In this document: positions 17,002 through 25,981 of the stretch, one piece after another | How the letters are laid out: each line of letters starts with the position of its first letter | Position numbering within the stretch: the first letter of the stretch is position 1 | DNA from: Acidimicrobiia bacterium | GTDB lineage: Bacteria; Actinomycetota; Acidimicrobiia; Spongiisociales; JAHEDJ01 | Assembly: GCA_035471805.1 (NCBI GenBank) | Contig: DATIPS010000023.1 | Coordinates: 152,141 to 216,140 of the forward strand | Reading direction: 5' to 3' | DNA: 64,000 nucleotides | The notes under the pieces: model-generated | What the model saw: only the letters and a program-made list of their open reading frames with translations | Told to the model about the DNA's origin: nothing | The model's database searches: none | Program-made: the position numbers and the translations under genes

Positions 17002-17543
17002 GGGTAGTACTCGTCTCTCTCGTACCTGGAGAGCTTGGCAGCGTGCCCCGGGTCCATGTATTTCATCGTGTCCGCGAAGTGCTCCGCCATCACCGGCAAG
17101 AACAGCGCCTTCGCTTCTACATAGCGTTTGCCTTGTTCGTCCTCACCGACCGCCTCTGCCCACATCTTGCGGCCCTCCTGATCCGACAACCAGGCTTGCC
17201 CGCGCAACGTGACGCCGAGGGGGATCGGCCTGAGGAAATTAGTCTCCAGCCTGGCCGTCACGGCCGGCCGCTGATGCGCCATCATGACAAATCCCATCAG
17301 ATCGTCAAAGAAAGCGGAGACCGCACCGCCGTGAACCAGACCCGGTCCTCCCTGAAATCGGGGAGCGAACCGGATCTCGGCCTCTACGCGATCATCGACG
17401 AACCGGGGGCGCAAGCCGAGCCCTTCGCGGTTGTCGGGGCCGCAACCGAAGCACCAGGGAAGATGCATGGTCGGAACTTGCAGGAGCGCCTCGCGATCGG
17501 GCACGGGGAGCACGGTCCCCGTGATGTAACGATACGGTTCCAT
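16998..17543 (-). CDS. PaaI-like hotdog-fold thioesterase
   Basis: 181 residues with one hotdog domain (about 60-165). The core motif GLVHGGAVSAFFDDLMG, followed by TARLETNFLRPIPLG, is typical of acyl-CoA thioesterases of the PaaI/THEM4 type. An N-terminal CFGCGPDNREGLGL segment is also common in this group. The physiological acyl-CoA is unknown; location after ilvE hints at branched-chain or aromatic acyl-CoA turnover, which is inference. It overlaps the upstream unknown gene (TGATG) and the downstream FAH gene (ATGA). Confidence 0.8.
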   Translation of the reverse strand: MEPYRYITGTVLPVPDREALLQVPTMHLPWCFGCGPDNREGLGLRPRFVDDRVEAEIRFAPRFQGGPGLVHGGAVSAFFDDLMGFVMMAHQRPAVTARLETNFLRPIPLGVTLRGQAWLSDQEGRKMWAEAVGEDEQGKRYVEAKALFLPVMAEHFADTMKYMDPGHAAKLSRYERDEYYP

Positions 17544-18040
17544 CAGGCGGCTTGTTCGACTATTCCACGGCGTATCTCGTCGAGGGACCGATGCAAGAAC
17601 TCCCGGTCGATATCGTCGAGGACCGACCGGCCCGGCACGACTTCATGAGGAACCTTGCCGAGCCAGGTCGACCGCCGACGGGCCAGAAGCTCCTGTGTTT
17701 CGGCGGGCATTCCTTCGGTACGCAATCCGAGAACGATCAGCGCGGCCTCAACGTCATCCGGAACGGGACCGCGCCCGAACACCGAAGCGCGGACGGAGGC
17801 GATCGTGGCTACCACGCTGTTCAGCGCGTTCGACGAACGATCGAAATCAGCCTGCTCGACGAGTTTGACCACCCACCCCGTATCGGGGCTGGGATTGCCG
17901 AAAACGCCTCCGGTCGGCATGTCGTCCGGCGAGGTGATCTCTCCGGGCCGGTTCGGTCTCCATCCGCGGGCGGCACCGGGTTCGGGCGAGGGCCGGGGAG
18001 AACGGTCGGCGTCGAGTTCGATATTGGGCTGTTGACCCAT
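17543..18040 (-). CDS. Unknown protein in the ilvE operon
   Basis: 165 residues, no family recognised. The first ~55 residues are polar and Pro/Arg-rich, probably disordered (SPRPSPEPGAARGWRPNRPG). The remainder looks like a compact helical domain (WVVKLVEQADFDRSSNALNS, VIVLGLRTEGMPAETQELLARR, SVLDDIDREFLHRSLDEIRR). There is no signal peptide, membrane helix or cysteine. Start ATG 18040 has AGGAGA seven bases upstream; the frame is open to 18064 but would then overlap ilvE. Eleven bases after ilvE and overlapping the thioesterase start, it is clearly part of the operon. Confidence 0.72.
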   Translation of the reverse strand: MGQQPNIELDADRSPRPSPEPGAARGWRPNRPGEITSPDDMPTGGVFGNPSPDTGWVVKLVEQADFDRSSNALNSVVATIASVRASVFGRGPVPDDVEAALIVLGLRTEGMPAETQELLARRRSTWLGKVPHEVVPGRSVLDDIDREFLHRSLDEIRRGIVEQAA

Positions 18041-18050
18041 TTGTGGTCTC

Positions 18051-18965
18051 CTAGACGAAATCAAGCCAGTTCAGGTACGCGTCGAGTTTGCCGGTAACCG
18101 CCTGCCGGAACAAGTCCTGGGCGCGCAGAGTGATCGGGCCCGGGTGCCCGTTCCCGACTTGTCGATGGTCGACCGACCGGATGGGAGTCACCTCTGCGGC
18201 GGTCCCGGTCAAGAACATCTCGTCTGCGTAGTAGAGGTCGCTACGCGATAGCGAGGCTTCCTTGACTTCGATGCCGTCATCTGAAAGAAGTCGCATAATC
18301 GAACGCCTGGTGATCCCGTCCAGAATCCCTGCCGTCACAGGCGGAGTCAGGACGGCGCCGTCGCGAACCAGGAACAGGTTCTCACCGCTGCCCTCGGCAA
18401 CGAGTCCGTCGGTGTTCAACATGATCGCCTCGTCGAAACCGGCGCGCAGAGCTTCGAGCTTCGCCTGCACCGAGTTCAAGTATCCGCCCGTTCCCTTGGC
18501 GTTTGCGATCAGCGTGGACTCGGAGAAGCGCCTCCAGGAGGAAACACCCACGGTGATACCGTTCTTGACCCCTTCGTCGCCGAGGTACGCACCCCACTGC
18601 CAGGCGGCGATGACCGTAACCGTGGAACAGGTCCTCGGATCCAGGCTCAGCGAACCCGTTCCGAGCGACACCAGCGGCCTTATGTATGCCGAGGGAAGAG
18701 CGTTGACCCCCACCAACTCCCTTGTCGCCTCGACCAGTTGTCCAACCGACCATTGGAGTGGAATGCCGTAGGCGCCCGCCGACCGATGAAGCCGTTCCAT
18801 GTGCTCGGTCAGGCGGAACACACCGGGGCCGCCGGCCGTCTCGTAGGCGCGGATCCCTTCAAACACCCCGGTGCCGTAGTGGAGTCCGTGACTGAGCGCA
18901 TGCACTTGCGCGTCATCCCAAGCCACCATCTCCCCGTCCATCCATATGAACCGCGATTTCTCCAT
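18051..18965 (-). CDS. ilvE: Branched-chain amino acid aminotransferase
   Basis: Fold-type IV PLP enzyme exchanging amino groups between Leu/Ile/Val and 2-oxoglutarate. 304 residues: WMDGEMVAWDDAQVHALSHGLHYGTGVFEGIRAY, YIRPLVSLG, the ANAKGTGGYLNSVQAK block containing the PLP lysine region, EAIMLNTDGLVAEGSGENLFLV, and FLTGTAAEVTPIRSVD. It heads a five-gene minus-strand operon ending with gltX; only 18 bases separate it from the S9 peptidase gene upstream, so that gene may also belong. Confidence 0.95.
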   Translation of the reverse strand: MEKSRFIWMDGEMVAWDDAQVHALSHGLHYGTGVFEGIRAYETAGGPGVFRLTEHMERLHRSAGAYGIPLQWSVGQLVEATRELVGVNALPSAYIRPLVSLGTGSLSLDPRTCSTVTVIAAWQWGAYLGDEGVKNGITVGVSSWRRFSESTLIANAKGTGGYLNSVQAKLEALRAGFDEAIMLNTDGLVAEGSGENLFLVRDGAVLTPPVTAGILDGITRRSIMRLLSDDGIEVKEASLSRSDLYYADEMFLTGTAAEVTPIRSVDHRQVGNGHPGPITLRAQDLFRQAVTGKLDAYLNWLDFV

Positions 18966-18983
18966 CGGCCTATCTTCGCAGGT

Positions 18984-20903
18984 CTATCCGGCGGAGGTCA
19001 GTTTGCGCCCGTGCCAGTCGAGGATCGCATCGAATCTCTCCTGCCGGTGTTTCGGCTTGCCGGAGCGGGACAACTCGTGGCCCTCACCGGGGAAGCGAAG
19101 GAACTCGGTTTCGACTTCCTGGCGTTTCAGGATCATGAAAAGCTGCTCCGCCTGCTCGATCGGACAGCGGAAGTCGTTCTCGGAGTGGAGGATGAGTGTC
19201 GGAGTCTGGATCTGGTCTGCAACCGCCAGCGGGCTCTTCTGCCAGAGAATGTCGGGATCCTCGACGAGATCGACTCCCGCGTAGGACTTCGGGAACGTGG
19301 CACCGATATCGGACGTCCCTGCGAACGATGTGAACGAGAGCAGCGCTCGCTCCACCACTGCGGAGGCGTAACGATGGTCCCTGGCGATCAACCAGGCGGT
19401 GAGAAACCCGCCGTAGGAACCCCCCATCACACCGATCCGCTCCGGGTCGAGGCGCGGGTACCTGCGGAGGGCCTCCTCGATCGTGCTGGTGACGTCCTCC
19501 ACATCGACAACCCCCCACCCGTCTCCCACAACGGCCCTGACATGATCGAGGCCGCGACCCGTGGATCCTCGTGGGTTGCAGGCAACAACCGCGTACCCGG
19601 CGCCTGCATACACCTGAAACTCGTCGAAGAAACCCCATCCGTACTGGCTGGCGGGACCGCCGTGGATGTTCAGGAGCACCGGGACGCGCTCCTCCCCCGG
19701 CGGCACGTAGGCCCATGCATCTACTTCGATACCACCGGAGACGACCTGGAAGTGCTCGGGGTCGACCATCGGCACCAGCGCACGGAACTCGGCGTTCAGG
19801 TCGGTCAGGCAACGCTCCTCGCCGTCTTCCCAGAGATAGACCTCACCCGGATCGGTTGGGCTGCTGATGATCATGGCGAGGCGCCGACCGGAGCCGTCGA
19901 CGGTCAAGCCCTTGACCGCTCGGTCGCCGTCGACGAGATGGTCGACCGCCCCATTTTCATGGACTCTGACGACACCGACACGCCCGGCGTCCTCGATTAC
20001 CGAGAAGAACGAGGTGCCGTGCCATTGAGGGCCGCGCGGGGCCACGCCGAGAGTCATCGAGTAGACGTTACGGTCGAGGTGACCGGTCAGATCCACGGGT
20101 TCGGAATCGAATCTCCAGACGGAGATCAAGTGCGGCCAGCTGCCGGGAACCGGATCACCGACTGCATGGAGCCTTCCGTCCGGCCTGAAGGTCGGAAAGG
20201 CCCAAGAACCTCGATCGGCGATTCTCCTCAGCTCTCCGGTCTTGACATCGACCTCGAACAGGTCGGAGCCGTCCTCGAACGCTCGGCGCGGAGATCTATC
20301 GGTGTAGAAGGCGACGGCAGAGCCATCGGGCCGCCAGGCAATGAACCGTTCATCATGCTCGCCCTCGGTCAAACAGCGTGGCCCGGTGTCTCCATCGGCA
20401 CCGACCAACCAGACGTGCCGTCTGCGATCGTGTGTCCAACCCATGTTGTCGAATCGAAACGGCACATCGGTCAGCCGGCGAGGCTTGCGGGCGCGCTCTT
20501 CGTCGCTCAGATCTGCCCACTCACCGACATACGTGACCCCGACTACCGCAAGTGCGGAACCATCGGGGGACCACTCCAACTCCTCACATCCCAGAGGAAT
20601 TTCGGTGAGTGTCCTGCCCTCGCCGCCCCCGGCCGGCATGACTGCCGCCTGTGGTCGCTGTTCAGCGGTCTCTCCGCCGCGCAGAAACGCCAGGTACTCA
20701 CCGTCGGGAGACCAGCGCGGATTGGAATCGGAGGGACCGTGCGTGAACGGTCGGGCCGATTCTCCATCCCAGATCCAGATCGATCGGTTGTAGCGATCCT
20801 GCTCGAAAGAGGGGCGGGACACCACGAACGCAACCCGAGTGCCGTCCGGACTGATTTGCGGGTCCGAAGGAACGGCGAGCCGGGCGAGATCAGAAGCCTG
20901 CAT
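18984..20903 (-). CDS. S9-family prolyl-oligopeptidase-like serine peptidase
   Basis: 639 residues: an N-terminal seven-bladed beta-propeller built of WD/PD40-like repeats (PQISPDGTRVAFVVSRP, NPRWSPDGEYLAFLRG, ELEWSPDGSALAVVG) and a C-terminal alpha/beta hydrolase domain from ~400. The nucleophile is in GVMGGSYGGFLTAW (GxSxGG); the Asp and His come in HSENDFRCPIEQAEQ and GEGHELS. This architecture is that of acylaminoacyl peptidases (S9C), which remove residues from short or N-blocked peptides. No signal peptide is apparent, so it is probably cytoplasmic peptide turnover. Confidence 0.92.
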   Translation of the reverse strand: MQASDLARLAVPSDPQISPDGTRVAFVVSRPSFEQDRYNRSIWIWDGESARPFTHGPSDSNPRWSPDGEYLAFLRGGETAEQRPQAAVMPAGGGEGRTLTEIPLGCEELEWSPDGSALAVVGVTYVGEWADLSDEERARKPRRLTDVPFRFDNMGWTHDRRRHVWLVGADGDTGPRCLTEGEHDERFIAWRPDGSAVAFYTDRSPRRAFEDGSDLFEVDVKTGELRRIADRGSWAFPTFRPDGRLHAVGDPVPGSWPHLISVWRFDSEPVDLTGHLDRNVYSMTLGVAPRGPQWHGTSFFSVIEDAGRVGVVRVHENGAVDHLVDGDRAVKGLTVDGSGRRLAMIISSPTDPGEVYLWEDGEERCLTDLNAEFRALVPMVDPEHFQVVSGGIEVDAWAYVPPGEERVPVLLNIHGGPASQYGWGFFDEFQVYAGAGYAVVACNPRGSTGRGLDHVRAVVGDGWGVVDVEDVTSTIEEALRRYPRLDPERIGVMGGSYGGFLTAWLIARDHRYASAVVERALLSFTSFAGTSDIGATFPKSYAGVDLVEDPDILWQKSPLAVADQIQTPTLILHSENDFRCPIEQAEQLFMILKRQEVETEFLRFPGEGHELSRSGKPKHRQERFDAILDWHGRKLTSAG

Positions 20904-21067
20904 GATGTCCTTTCGAGTTTCTGCATCCGGGAATCTAGTGGCAGGCGGGGGCGGAGCCGATCTGTGTAGTCCGGCGCTGCCGGTCTGCAGCTTTGCCCGG
21001 CCGCAGCCGGACCGATTGATTGCACTTGGCGGGGCGATGCGCGCACACGGTCCCAGGCCGCCGACTG

Positions 21068-21535
21068 ATGGCGATTAGCCTCCCGCCCATGCCACGACTA
21101 ATCGCCTCATGGTTCGGATCCGGTCTGCTATTGCGGGCAATGCGTGGTTCCGACACAGGATCCGGCACCGTCGGCGCCGCATTGGCGCTGGTGATGTCCG
21201 TCGGTCTCGGTCTGATGGGATGGTGGGTCCAGGCGCTGGCTGCGGTCACCGTGGCGGCAGTGTCGGTCTGGGCTGCCGGCCATTTCACCGAAGAGGGCGA
21301 TCCGGCCTGGGTGGTCGTGGACGAAGCCGCAGGCATGTTCCTTGCCACCATCGGGCTGATCGGTTGGTCCGCGGCCGTCGCCTTCGTCGTCTTTCGCATC
21401 GCCGACATCTTCAAGCAAACCCCCGGCGTCGGTGTAGCGGAGCGATTCCACGGCGGCTGGGGGGTCACGGCGGACGACCTGGTCGCCGGCCTCTACGGGC
21501 TGGCTGCGGGATGGGCCTTCCAGATACTCGCGTAG
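21068..21535 (+). CDS. pgpA: Phosphatidylglycerophosphatase A-like protein
   Basis: Membrane phosphatase converting phosphatidylglycerol phosphate to phosphatidylglycerol. About 155 residues with several hydrophobic helices and the PgpA pattern: LIASWFGSGLLLRAMRGSDTG and GTVGAA near the start, then DPAWVVVDEAAGMFLA (the conserved Asp-Glu), FRIADIFKQTPG and GGWGVTADDLVAGLY. The start is uncertain: ATG 21068 and ATG 21089 are both possible and neither has a good ribosome site. It is divergent from the S9 peptidase, with 164 bases between them that show nothing clear. Confidence 0.82.
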   Translation: MAISLPPMPRLIASWFGSGLLLRAMRGSDTGSGTVGAALALVMSVGLGLMGWWVQALAAVTVAAVSVWAAGHFTEEGDPAWVVVDEAAGMFLATIGLIGWSAAVAFVVFRIADIFKQTPGVGVAERFHGGWGVTADDLVAGLYGLAAGWAFQILA

Positions 21536-21566
21536 CAAGTGGAACGACCGGCGGCTACATGCGTCG

Positions 21567-23153
21567 CTAGATGGGGAGTTCCACCTGCTGCGCCTCTTCG
21601 ACACCTTCGAGCGCTCTGAGCCCAGCCATCTGCTCTTCATCGAGTGCCTTGTCGAGGCTGAGGCCCATCATCGCCGCGCTACCCGTCTCGGGTGACTGGC
21701 CGACTGCCATGTTGGCGATGTTTACGTGAATGTCGCCCAGATAGGTACCGACCCGTCCGATCACGCCCGGCACGTCCGAGTTGCGGATCAGCAACATGTG
21801 GCGAGACATCAGCAGCTCGACGTCGTGTCCGAAGATCGATACCAGGTGCGGACCTTTTCGCCCCATCGTCCCCGCGATCGACACCGCCCGGCCGGCAACG
21901 ACACCTGAGAGGCGCAGCAACGAAACGAACTCATCGGATTCCGTCGATGCCTCTTCCTCCACTGCCAGGCCGCTCTCGGCAGCCAGGGATTCGACGTTCA
22001 CGAACGAGACGGGTGCCGAGCTGATGACGTTGAACGCACCTTTCAGCGCCGACATCCGCAACGGCCTGATCGGGAACCCTGCGATCCGGCCCTCGGTTCG
22101 CACCACCAGGCGGTCGGGAAGACCGTGGGCAACCCGACAGAAGATCGCCCCCAGGTACTCGGCGACACCGAGAAACTCGCGGGTCTCGTCCGCCACGTTC
22201 CGACCGAGATCCACGTTGACGGCGGAGAGGACGAGTTCGCCCCGCAAGGCGGCGCCTACCGCATCCGCCACATCTACCCCTGCTTTGTCCTGCGCTTCGA
22301 CCGTCGACGCCCCCAGATGGGGAGTCAGGACGATCTCGGGGACGTCCCGCAAAGGGCTGTCGGCCAGAGGTTCCCGGTGGAACACGTCCAGACCGGCGCC
22401 CGCCACCTTGCCGGACAGCACGGCGTCCACCAGGGCCTGCTCGTCGACGATGCCACCGCGCGAGGTGTTGATGATTCGCACACCGTCTTTCATCTTGGCG
22501 ATGCTCTCGCTCCCGATCAGCCCGAGGGTCTGCTTGTTCAGCGGAAGATGGACGGTGATGAAGTCGGCCTCCGCCAACAAATCGTCCAGGTGCCCGGCGA
22601 CTTCGACGCCGAGCCGGCGACCGCGTTCCGACGAAACATACGGATCGAAGGCGATGATGCGCATACCGAACGACAGTGCCCGTTGGGCAACAAGCGACCC
22701 GATCCGGCCGAGACCGACCACACCGAGTATCTTGCCGTGCAGTTCGATGCCCTGGTACTTCTCCCGATCCCAGCGGCCCGCCCGCATGCTGGCATCTGCC
22801 GGCGCCACGTTGCGAGCCTGGGCGAGCAGCAGTGCCATCGTGTGCTCTGCGGCGCTGATTATGTTGGCCTGAGGAGCGTTCACCACCAGGATTCCGGCGG
22901 CCGTCGCAGCTCGCAGATCGATGTTGTCGACCCCCACCCCGGCTCGGCCCACCACACGGAGGATCGGAGCAGCTCGAATCAACTCGGCATCGACATTCGT
23001 TTCCGACCTGACTATCAAACCGTTGGCGTCTGCCACGCTCTCCAGCAAGTCGGCCCGGGAAACCCCGGCCGCCACGTGCACGTCACAGTGCTCACCGAGA
23101 GCATCGATTCCGGTCTGCGAGATGGTCTCGGCAATCACAACTTTGGGCCGCAT
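21567..23153 (-). CDS. serA: D-3-phosphoglycerate dehydrogenase
   Basis: First enzyme of serine biosynthesis, 3-phosphoglycerate to 3-phosphohydroxypyruvate with NAD+. 528 residues, the long actinobacterial type: substrate/NAD domains (VVGRAGVGVDNID, GVVGLGRIGSLVAQRA, NTSRGGIVDEQALVDA, TPHLGASTVEAQ), then the intervening ASB domain and a C-terminal ACT domain (MLLIRNSDVPGVIGRVGTYLG) that normally senses serine. Start ATG 23153 has AGGAGG eight bases upstream; the frame stays open for 113 more codons without meaning. It is divergent from the universal stress protein gene. Confidence 0.95.
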   Translation of the reverse strand: MRPKVVIAETISQTGIDALGEHCDVHVAAGVSRADLLESVADANGLIVRSETNVDAELIRAAPILRVVGRAGVGVDNIDLRAATAAGILVVNAPQANIISAAEHTMALLLAQARNVAPADASMRAGRWDREKYQGIELHGKILGVVGLGRIGSLVAQRALSFGMRIIAFDPYVSSERGRRLGVEVAGHLDDLLAEADFITVHLPLNKQTLGLIGSESIAKMKDGVRIINTSRGGIVDEQALVDAVLSGKVAGAGLDVFHREPLADSPLRDVPEIVLTPHLGASTVEAQDKAGVDVADAVGAALRGELVLSAVNVDLGRNVADETREFLGVAEYLGAIFCRVAHGLPDRLVVRTEGRIAGFPIRPLRMSALKGAFNVISSAPVSFVNVESLAAESGLAVEEEASTESDEFVSLLRLSGVVAGRAVSIAGTMGRKGPHLVSIFGHDVELLMSRHMLLIRNSDVPGVIGRVGTYLGDIHVNIANMAVGQSPETGSAAMMGLSLDKALDEEQMAGLRALEGVEEAQQVELPI

Positions 23154-23262
23154 GGGCTCCACCTCCTGCACGGACATTCTTGCCCCGCAGTGCGACGCAT
23201 ACCAAACCCGCCGATCGAGGCCGGCACGACGTAGAGTGATAGAGGTAGATAGGAGGTCGAAG

Positions 23263-23703
23263 ATGGTCTGGGCACCGAATGTGATCGTAGCCGCGGTCGA
23301 TGGTTCGGACCGCAGCATCGAAGCCACCCGCCTGGCAGCAGAAATCGCCAGACGCAACGGATCCAAGCTGCACATCATCACAGTGGTGCGCCCACCTGAG
23401 GGCTGGTGGGGCATCGGTGGAGCGCCACCGCCCGCCAGAGCATTGTCGGAATCGTTGGTCGAAGCACAGAAAGAGGTTCTCGACCGCACCATCGCCGAAG
23501 TCGACCTCCAGGGTATCGACTACCAGGTGAGCGAGGAACTGGGCGATCCGGCCGGAGCAATCGTGCACTTCTGCGACGAGGTGGACGCCGACCTGCTCGT
23601 CATCGGCCGGCGCGGCGCCGGGTTGATAGAGCGCTTCGTCATGGGATCCGTTGCCGACCGACTCGTCCATTACTCCAACTGTCCTGTGGTAGTGGTCCCC
23701 TAG
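23263..23703 (+). CDS. Universal stress protein (UspA family)
   Basis: 146-residue single Usp domain: VIVAAVDGSDRSIEATRLA at the N-terminus and the ATP-binding signature GRRGAGLIERFVMGSVADRLVHYSNCPVVVV (G-2x-G-9x-G-S/T) at the C-terminus, so it is an ATP-binding type member. Start ATG 23263 has AGGAGG six bases upstream. Its TAG stop is followed directly by the GTG of the thioesterase gene, so the two are translated together. Its exact stress role is not deducible. Confidence 0.92.
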   Translation: MVWAPNVIVAAVDGSDRSIEATRLAAEIARRNGSKLHIITVVRPPEGWWGIGGAPPPARALSESLVEAQKEVLDRTIAEVDLQGIDYQVSEELGDPAGAIVHFCDEVDADLLVIGRRGAGLIERFVMGSVADRLVHYSNCPVVVVP

Positions 23704-24501
23704 GTGACGTTCGAGTTCGATCGCGATACGGCGGTGACGTCGCTGGGCGACGGCGCCTGGTCGGCCGTTATTTCGCCCGGGTGGAACATTGGAACCATCC
23801 CCAACGGCGGCTATCTCTCTGCGCTCGCTCTGGCGGCGGTCGGCCGGGAGCTGCCTCATCCCGATCCGCTGACGGTCACGAGCCATTACCTCGGGCGCGT
23901 CGGTTCGGGAGCGCCGGCCACCGTCGAGGTAGAAGTCCTGAGGCGCGGCCGGACCCTGTCGACCGCCTCCGCACGATTGCTCCAGGATGGTCGCGAGAGA
24001 CTCAGAATGCTGGCCACTTTCGGAGACCTCGATGCTTCGGAGGGACCCACCTTCGTGACCGCGGCACCTCCTCCCATGCCGCCTCCGGACGCCTGCGTTC
24101 GAAACGAAGACGGCCCGGCAGCACTCGAGCTTCACAACCGCCTGGACGCCCGGCTCGAGCCGAGCGTTGCCGGCGGAGCAGTCGGCGAACCCGTGGGGCG
24201 TCCCGAGATCGGAGGATGGATTCGTTTCGCAGATGGACGCCCGCCCGACCTCCTTTCGCTTGCCCTGTTCGCCGATGCCTTCCCCCCTACTGTTCTCAAC
24301 CTCGATCGGTATGGCTGGGTCCCTACAATCGAACTAACGATCCACTTTCGTGCGAAGCCGGCACCTGGTTGGCTGCGTGCATGGTTCGTCTCCCGCTTCC
24401 TGGTCGAGAGTCATGTCGAGGAAGACGGCGAAATCTGGGATTCAGAGGGAAACCTGGTCGCGTTGAGCCGACAACTGGCGCGCATACTCCCGAGGAGCTG
24501 A
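23704..24501 (+). CDS. TesB-like acyl-CoA thioesterase family protein
   Basis: 265 residues with a double-hotdog layout: N-terminal half SPGWNIGTIPNGGYLSALALAA and SHYLGRVGSGAPATVEVEVLRRGRT, C-terminal half ELTIHFRAKPAPGW and VEEDGEIWDSEGNLVALSRQ. The WD-x-x-G-x-LVA-x-SRQ ending is characteristic of the thioesterase-like superfamily protein group. The substrate is unknown. Start is GTG 23704, directly abutting the Usp stop codon. Confidence 0.82.
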   Translation: MTFEFDRDTAVTSLGDGAWSAVISPGWNIGTIPNGGYLSALALAAVGRELPHPDPLTVTSHYLGRVGSGAPATVEVEVLRRGRTLSTASARLLQDGRERLRMLATFGDLDASEGPTFVTAAPPPMPPPDACVRNEDGPAALELHNRLDARLEPSVAGGAVGEPVGRPEIGGWIRFADGRPPDLLSLALFADAFPPTVLNLDRYGWVPTIELTIHFRAKPAPGWLRAWFVSRFLVESHVEEDGEIWDSEGNLVALSRQLARILPRS

Positions 24502-24536
24502 GCCGGCCGCCGCCCGCGCGCTATTAGTGTGCCGGC

Positions 24537-25145
24537 GTGCCTCGGGAAATCATCATTGCCGGAATCGTCGGGAGCCTGCGGGAGGACAGCAAGACTCGAG
24601 TTGCAGTAATGGCCGCTCTGGAGGGAGCTGCGGAGTCGGGGGCGGAAACCCGGCTCGTGGACCTGCGTGAATACGATCTCCCGTTCTGCAACGAAGACGA
24701 CACGAACTCTCCGCCCGATGTTGTCCGCCTCCGCGCGGATGTGGGAACGGCACATGGGCTGATCATCGGCACCCCCGAATATCACGGCGGATACAGCGGC
24801 CTCTTGAAGAACGCCATCGACCTGATGGGATTCGACGAGTTCGAAGGCAAGATCGTCGGACTGGTCGGTGTGTCGGGCGGCTCGACGGGAGCGTCCCATG
24901 CCCTCCAGGGTCTGCGTGCGATCGGCCGGGCACTTCACGCGTGGGTGATCCCCCAGCAGGCCGCCGTTCCGGATGCTTCGACCGCCCTCGCCGCCGATTC
25001 TCCGACCCGTACTCGCCACCTCGAACGCCTTCGTGATATTGGAGTTCAGGTCGCCCGCTTCGCAGCTCTGCACAATTCCCCAGAAGCAGCCGCGTTCCTT
25101 CGTGCCTGGGAGGAAGCACCCAGCAACCCCGGCGCCGGGACTTGA
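24537..25145 (+). CDS. NADPH-dependent FMN reductase family protein
   Basis: 202-residue flavodoxin-fold protein. The FMN phosphate loop is GSLREDSKTR; GTPEYHGGYSGLLKNAIDLM is the classic family motif that contacts the flavin, followed by VGVSGGSTGASHALQGLR. Members reduce FMN or quinones and metal ions. Start is GTG 24537 without a convincing ribosome site. It is 35 bases after the thioesterase gene and convergent with the tungstate transporter operon, and carries a C-terminal tail of ~30 residues beyond the usual family end. Confidence 0.87.
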   Translation: MPREIIIAGIVGSLREDSKTRVAVMAALEGAAESGAETRLVDLREYDLPFCNEDDTNSPPDVVRLRADVGTAHGLIIGTPEYHGGYSGLLKNAIDLMGFDEFEGKIVGLVGVSGGSTGASHALQGLRAIGRALHAWVIPQQAAVPDASTALAADSPTRTRHLERLRDIGVQVARFAALHNSPEAAAFLRAWEEAPSNPGAGT

Positions 25146-25204
25146 GCCCGTCCGTTCTCGCCCAGGGATCGACGTCGGTTGCCGGGCGATTGGGGGAGGC
25201 TCGA

Positions 25205-25981
25205 TCAACCGGCGGGCTCGTAGACGACACGATCGAAGAGCTCGAGGTTCACCCGTCTGATTGCTTCCCGGCCGTCCGGCCCGAGTAGCCAGTCGAGAAA
25301 CAGCTCGCCCGCCGCCCGTACCGGCGAGGTCGCCACCACGATGAGGTGATACGGATTCTGCGGGAGGTCGCTGACCTCGACCGGTTCGAGGGAGAGGGAA
25401 CCCGAGGCTGCCAGGAACGTCCCCAACTCGCTCAGCGTGTACGCCTTCCGCTGGTCGGCGACCTGCAGAGTCAGGCCCATCCCCTGCCCGGTTTCGAGAT
25501 ACCAAGGTTGTCCGTCCGGCTCGATACCGGCCGCCGCCCACAGAAGGCGCTCCACCTCGTAGGTTCCGCTTCCATCGGCGCGACTCACGAACGGAGACCC
25601 ACTTGCGGCCAGAGCACCGAGCACGTCCGAGGCGGCTCCGAAAGGAGCCTCACCCGGCGGGCCGACCAACACGAACGTACTGGACAGAACCAGCTCGTAG
25701 CGAGCCGCCAGACCATCTTCGACGAACTCCGCTTCCAGTTCCGGGGCATGGACGATCATCACATCAGCGGCGCCGCGCCTCCCCAGTTCGAGGACCTGGG
25801 CGGTAGCCTCCCCGACAACACTCAGGTCGATGTCGGGATGCTGGGTTTCGAAGATTCTTGCGGCTGCATCGAGCAGGCCGCTGTCGACCAGAGTGGTCCC
25901 GGCGGCGACTATCACGCGCTCATCCCCGCCGCCGGAACAGGCCGCCAGCACCAGGAACAGGGCCGCCAGAAACCGCTTCAT
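25205..25981 (-). CDS. tupA: Tungstate ABC transporter substrate-binding lipoprotein
   Basis: Extracellular binding protein for an oxyanion, most likely tungstate. 258 residues with a lipoprotein signal (LFLVLAACS, Cys as lipid anchor). The TupA signatures are GTTLVDSGLLDAAARIF, ATAQVLELGRRGAADVMIVHAPELEAEFVEDG and SRADGSGTYEVERLLW; molybdate protein ModA and phosphate protein PstS lack this combination. It is the last gene of the operon, overlapping the ATPase by four bases. Vanadate or molybdate cannot be strictly excluded. Confidence 0.88.
   Translation of the reverse strand: MKRFLAALFLVLAACSGGGDERVIVAAGTTLVDSGLLDAAARIFETQHPDIDLSVVGEATAQVLELGRRGAADVMIVHAPELEAEFVEDGLAARYELVLSSTFVLVGPPGEAPFGAASDVLGALAASGSPFVSRADGSGTYEVERLLWAAAGIEPDGQPWYLETGQGMGLTLQVADQRKAYTLSELGTFLAASGSLSLEPVEVSDLPQNPYHLIVVATSPVRAAGELFLDWLLGPDGREAIRRVNLELFDRVVYEPAG

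Noticed and set aside
18738..20969. 743-codon plus-strand open frame over the S9 peptidase and the ilvE 5' end
   Set aside because: Shadow of two well-supported minus-strand genes; composition is Arg/Gly/Pro-rich without domain motifs.
20904..21067. Searched for an RNA gene or regulatory element between the S9 peptidase and pgpA
   Set aside because: Only short GC-rich partial inverted repeats; nothing supportable.
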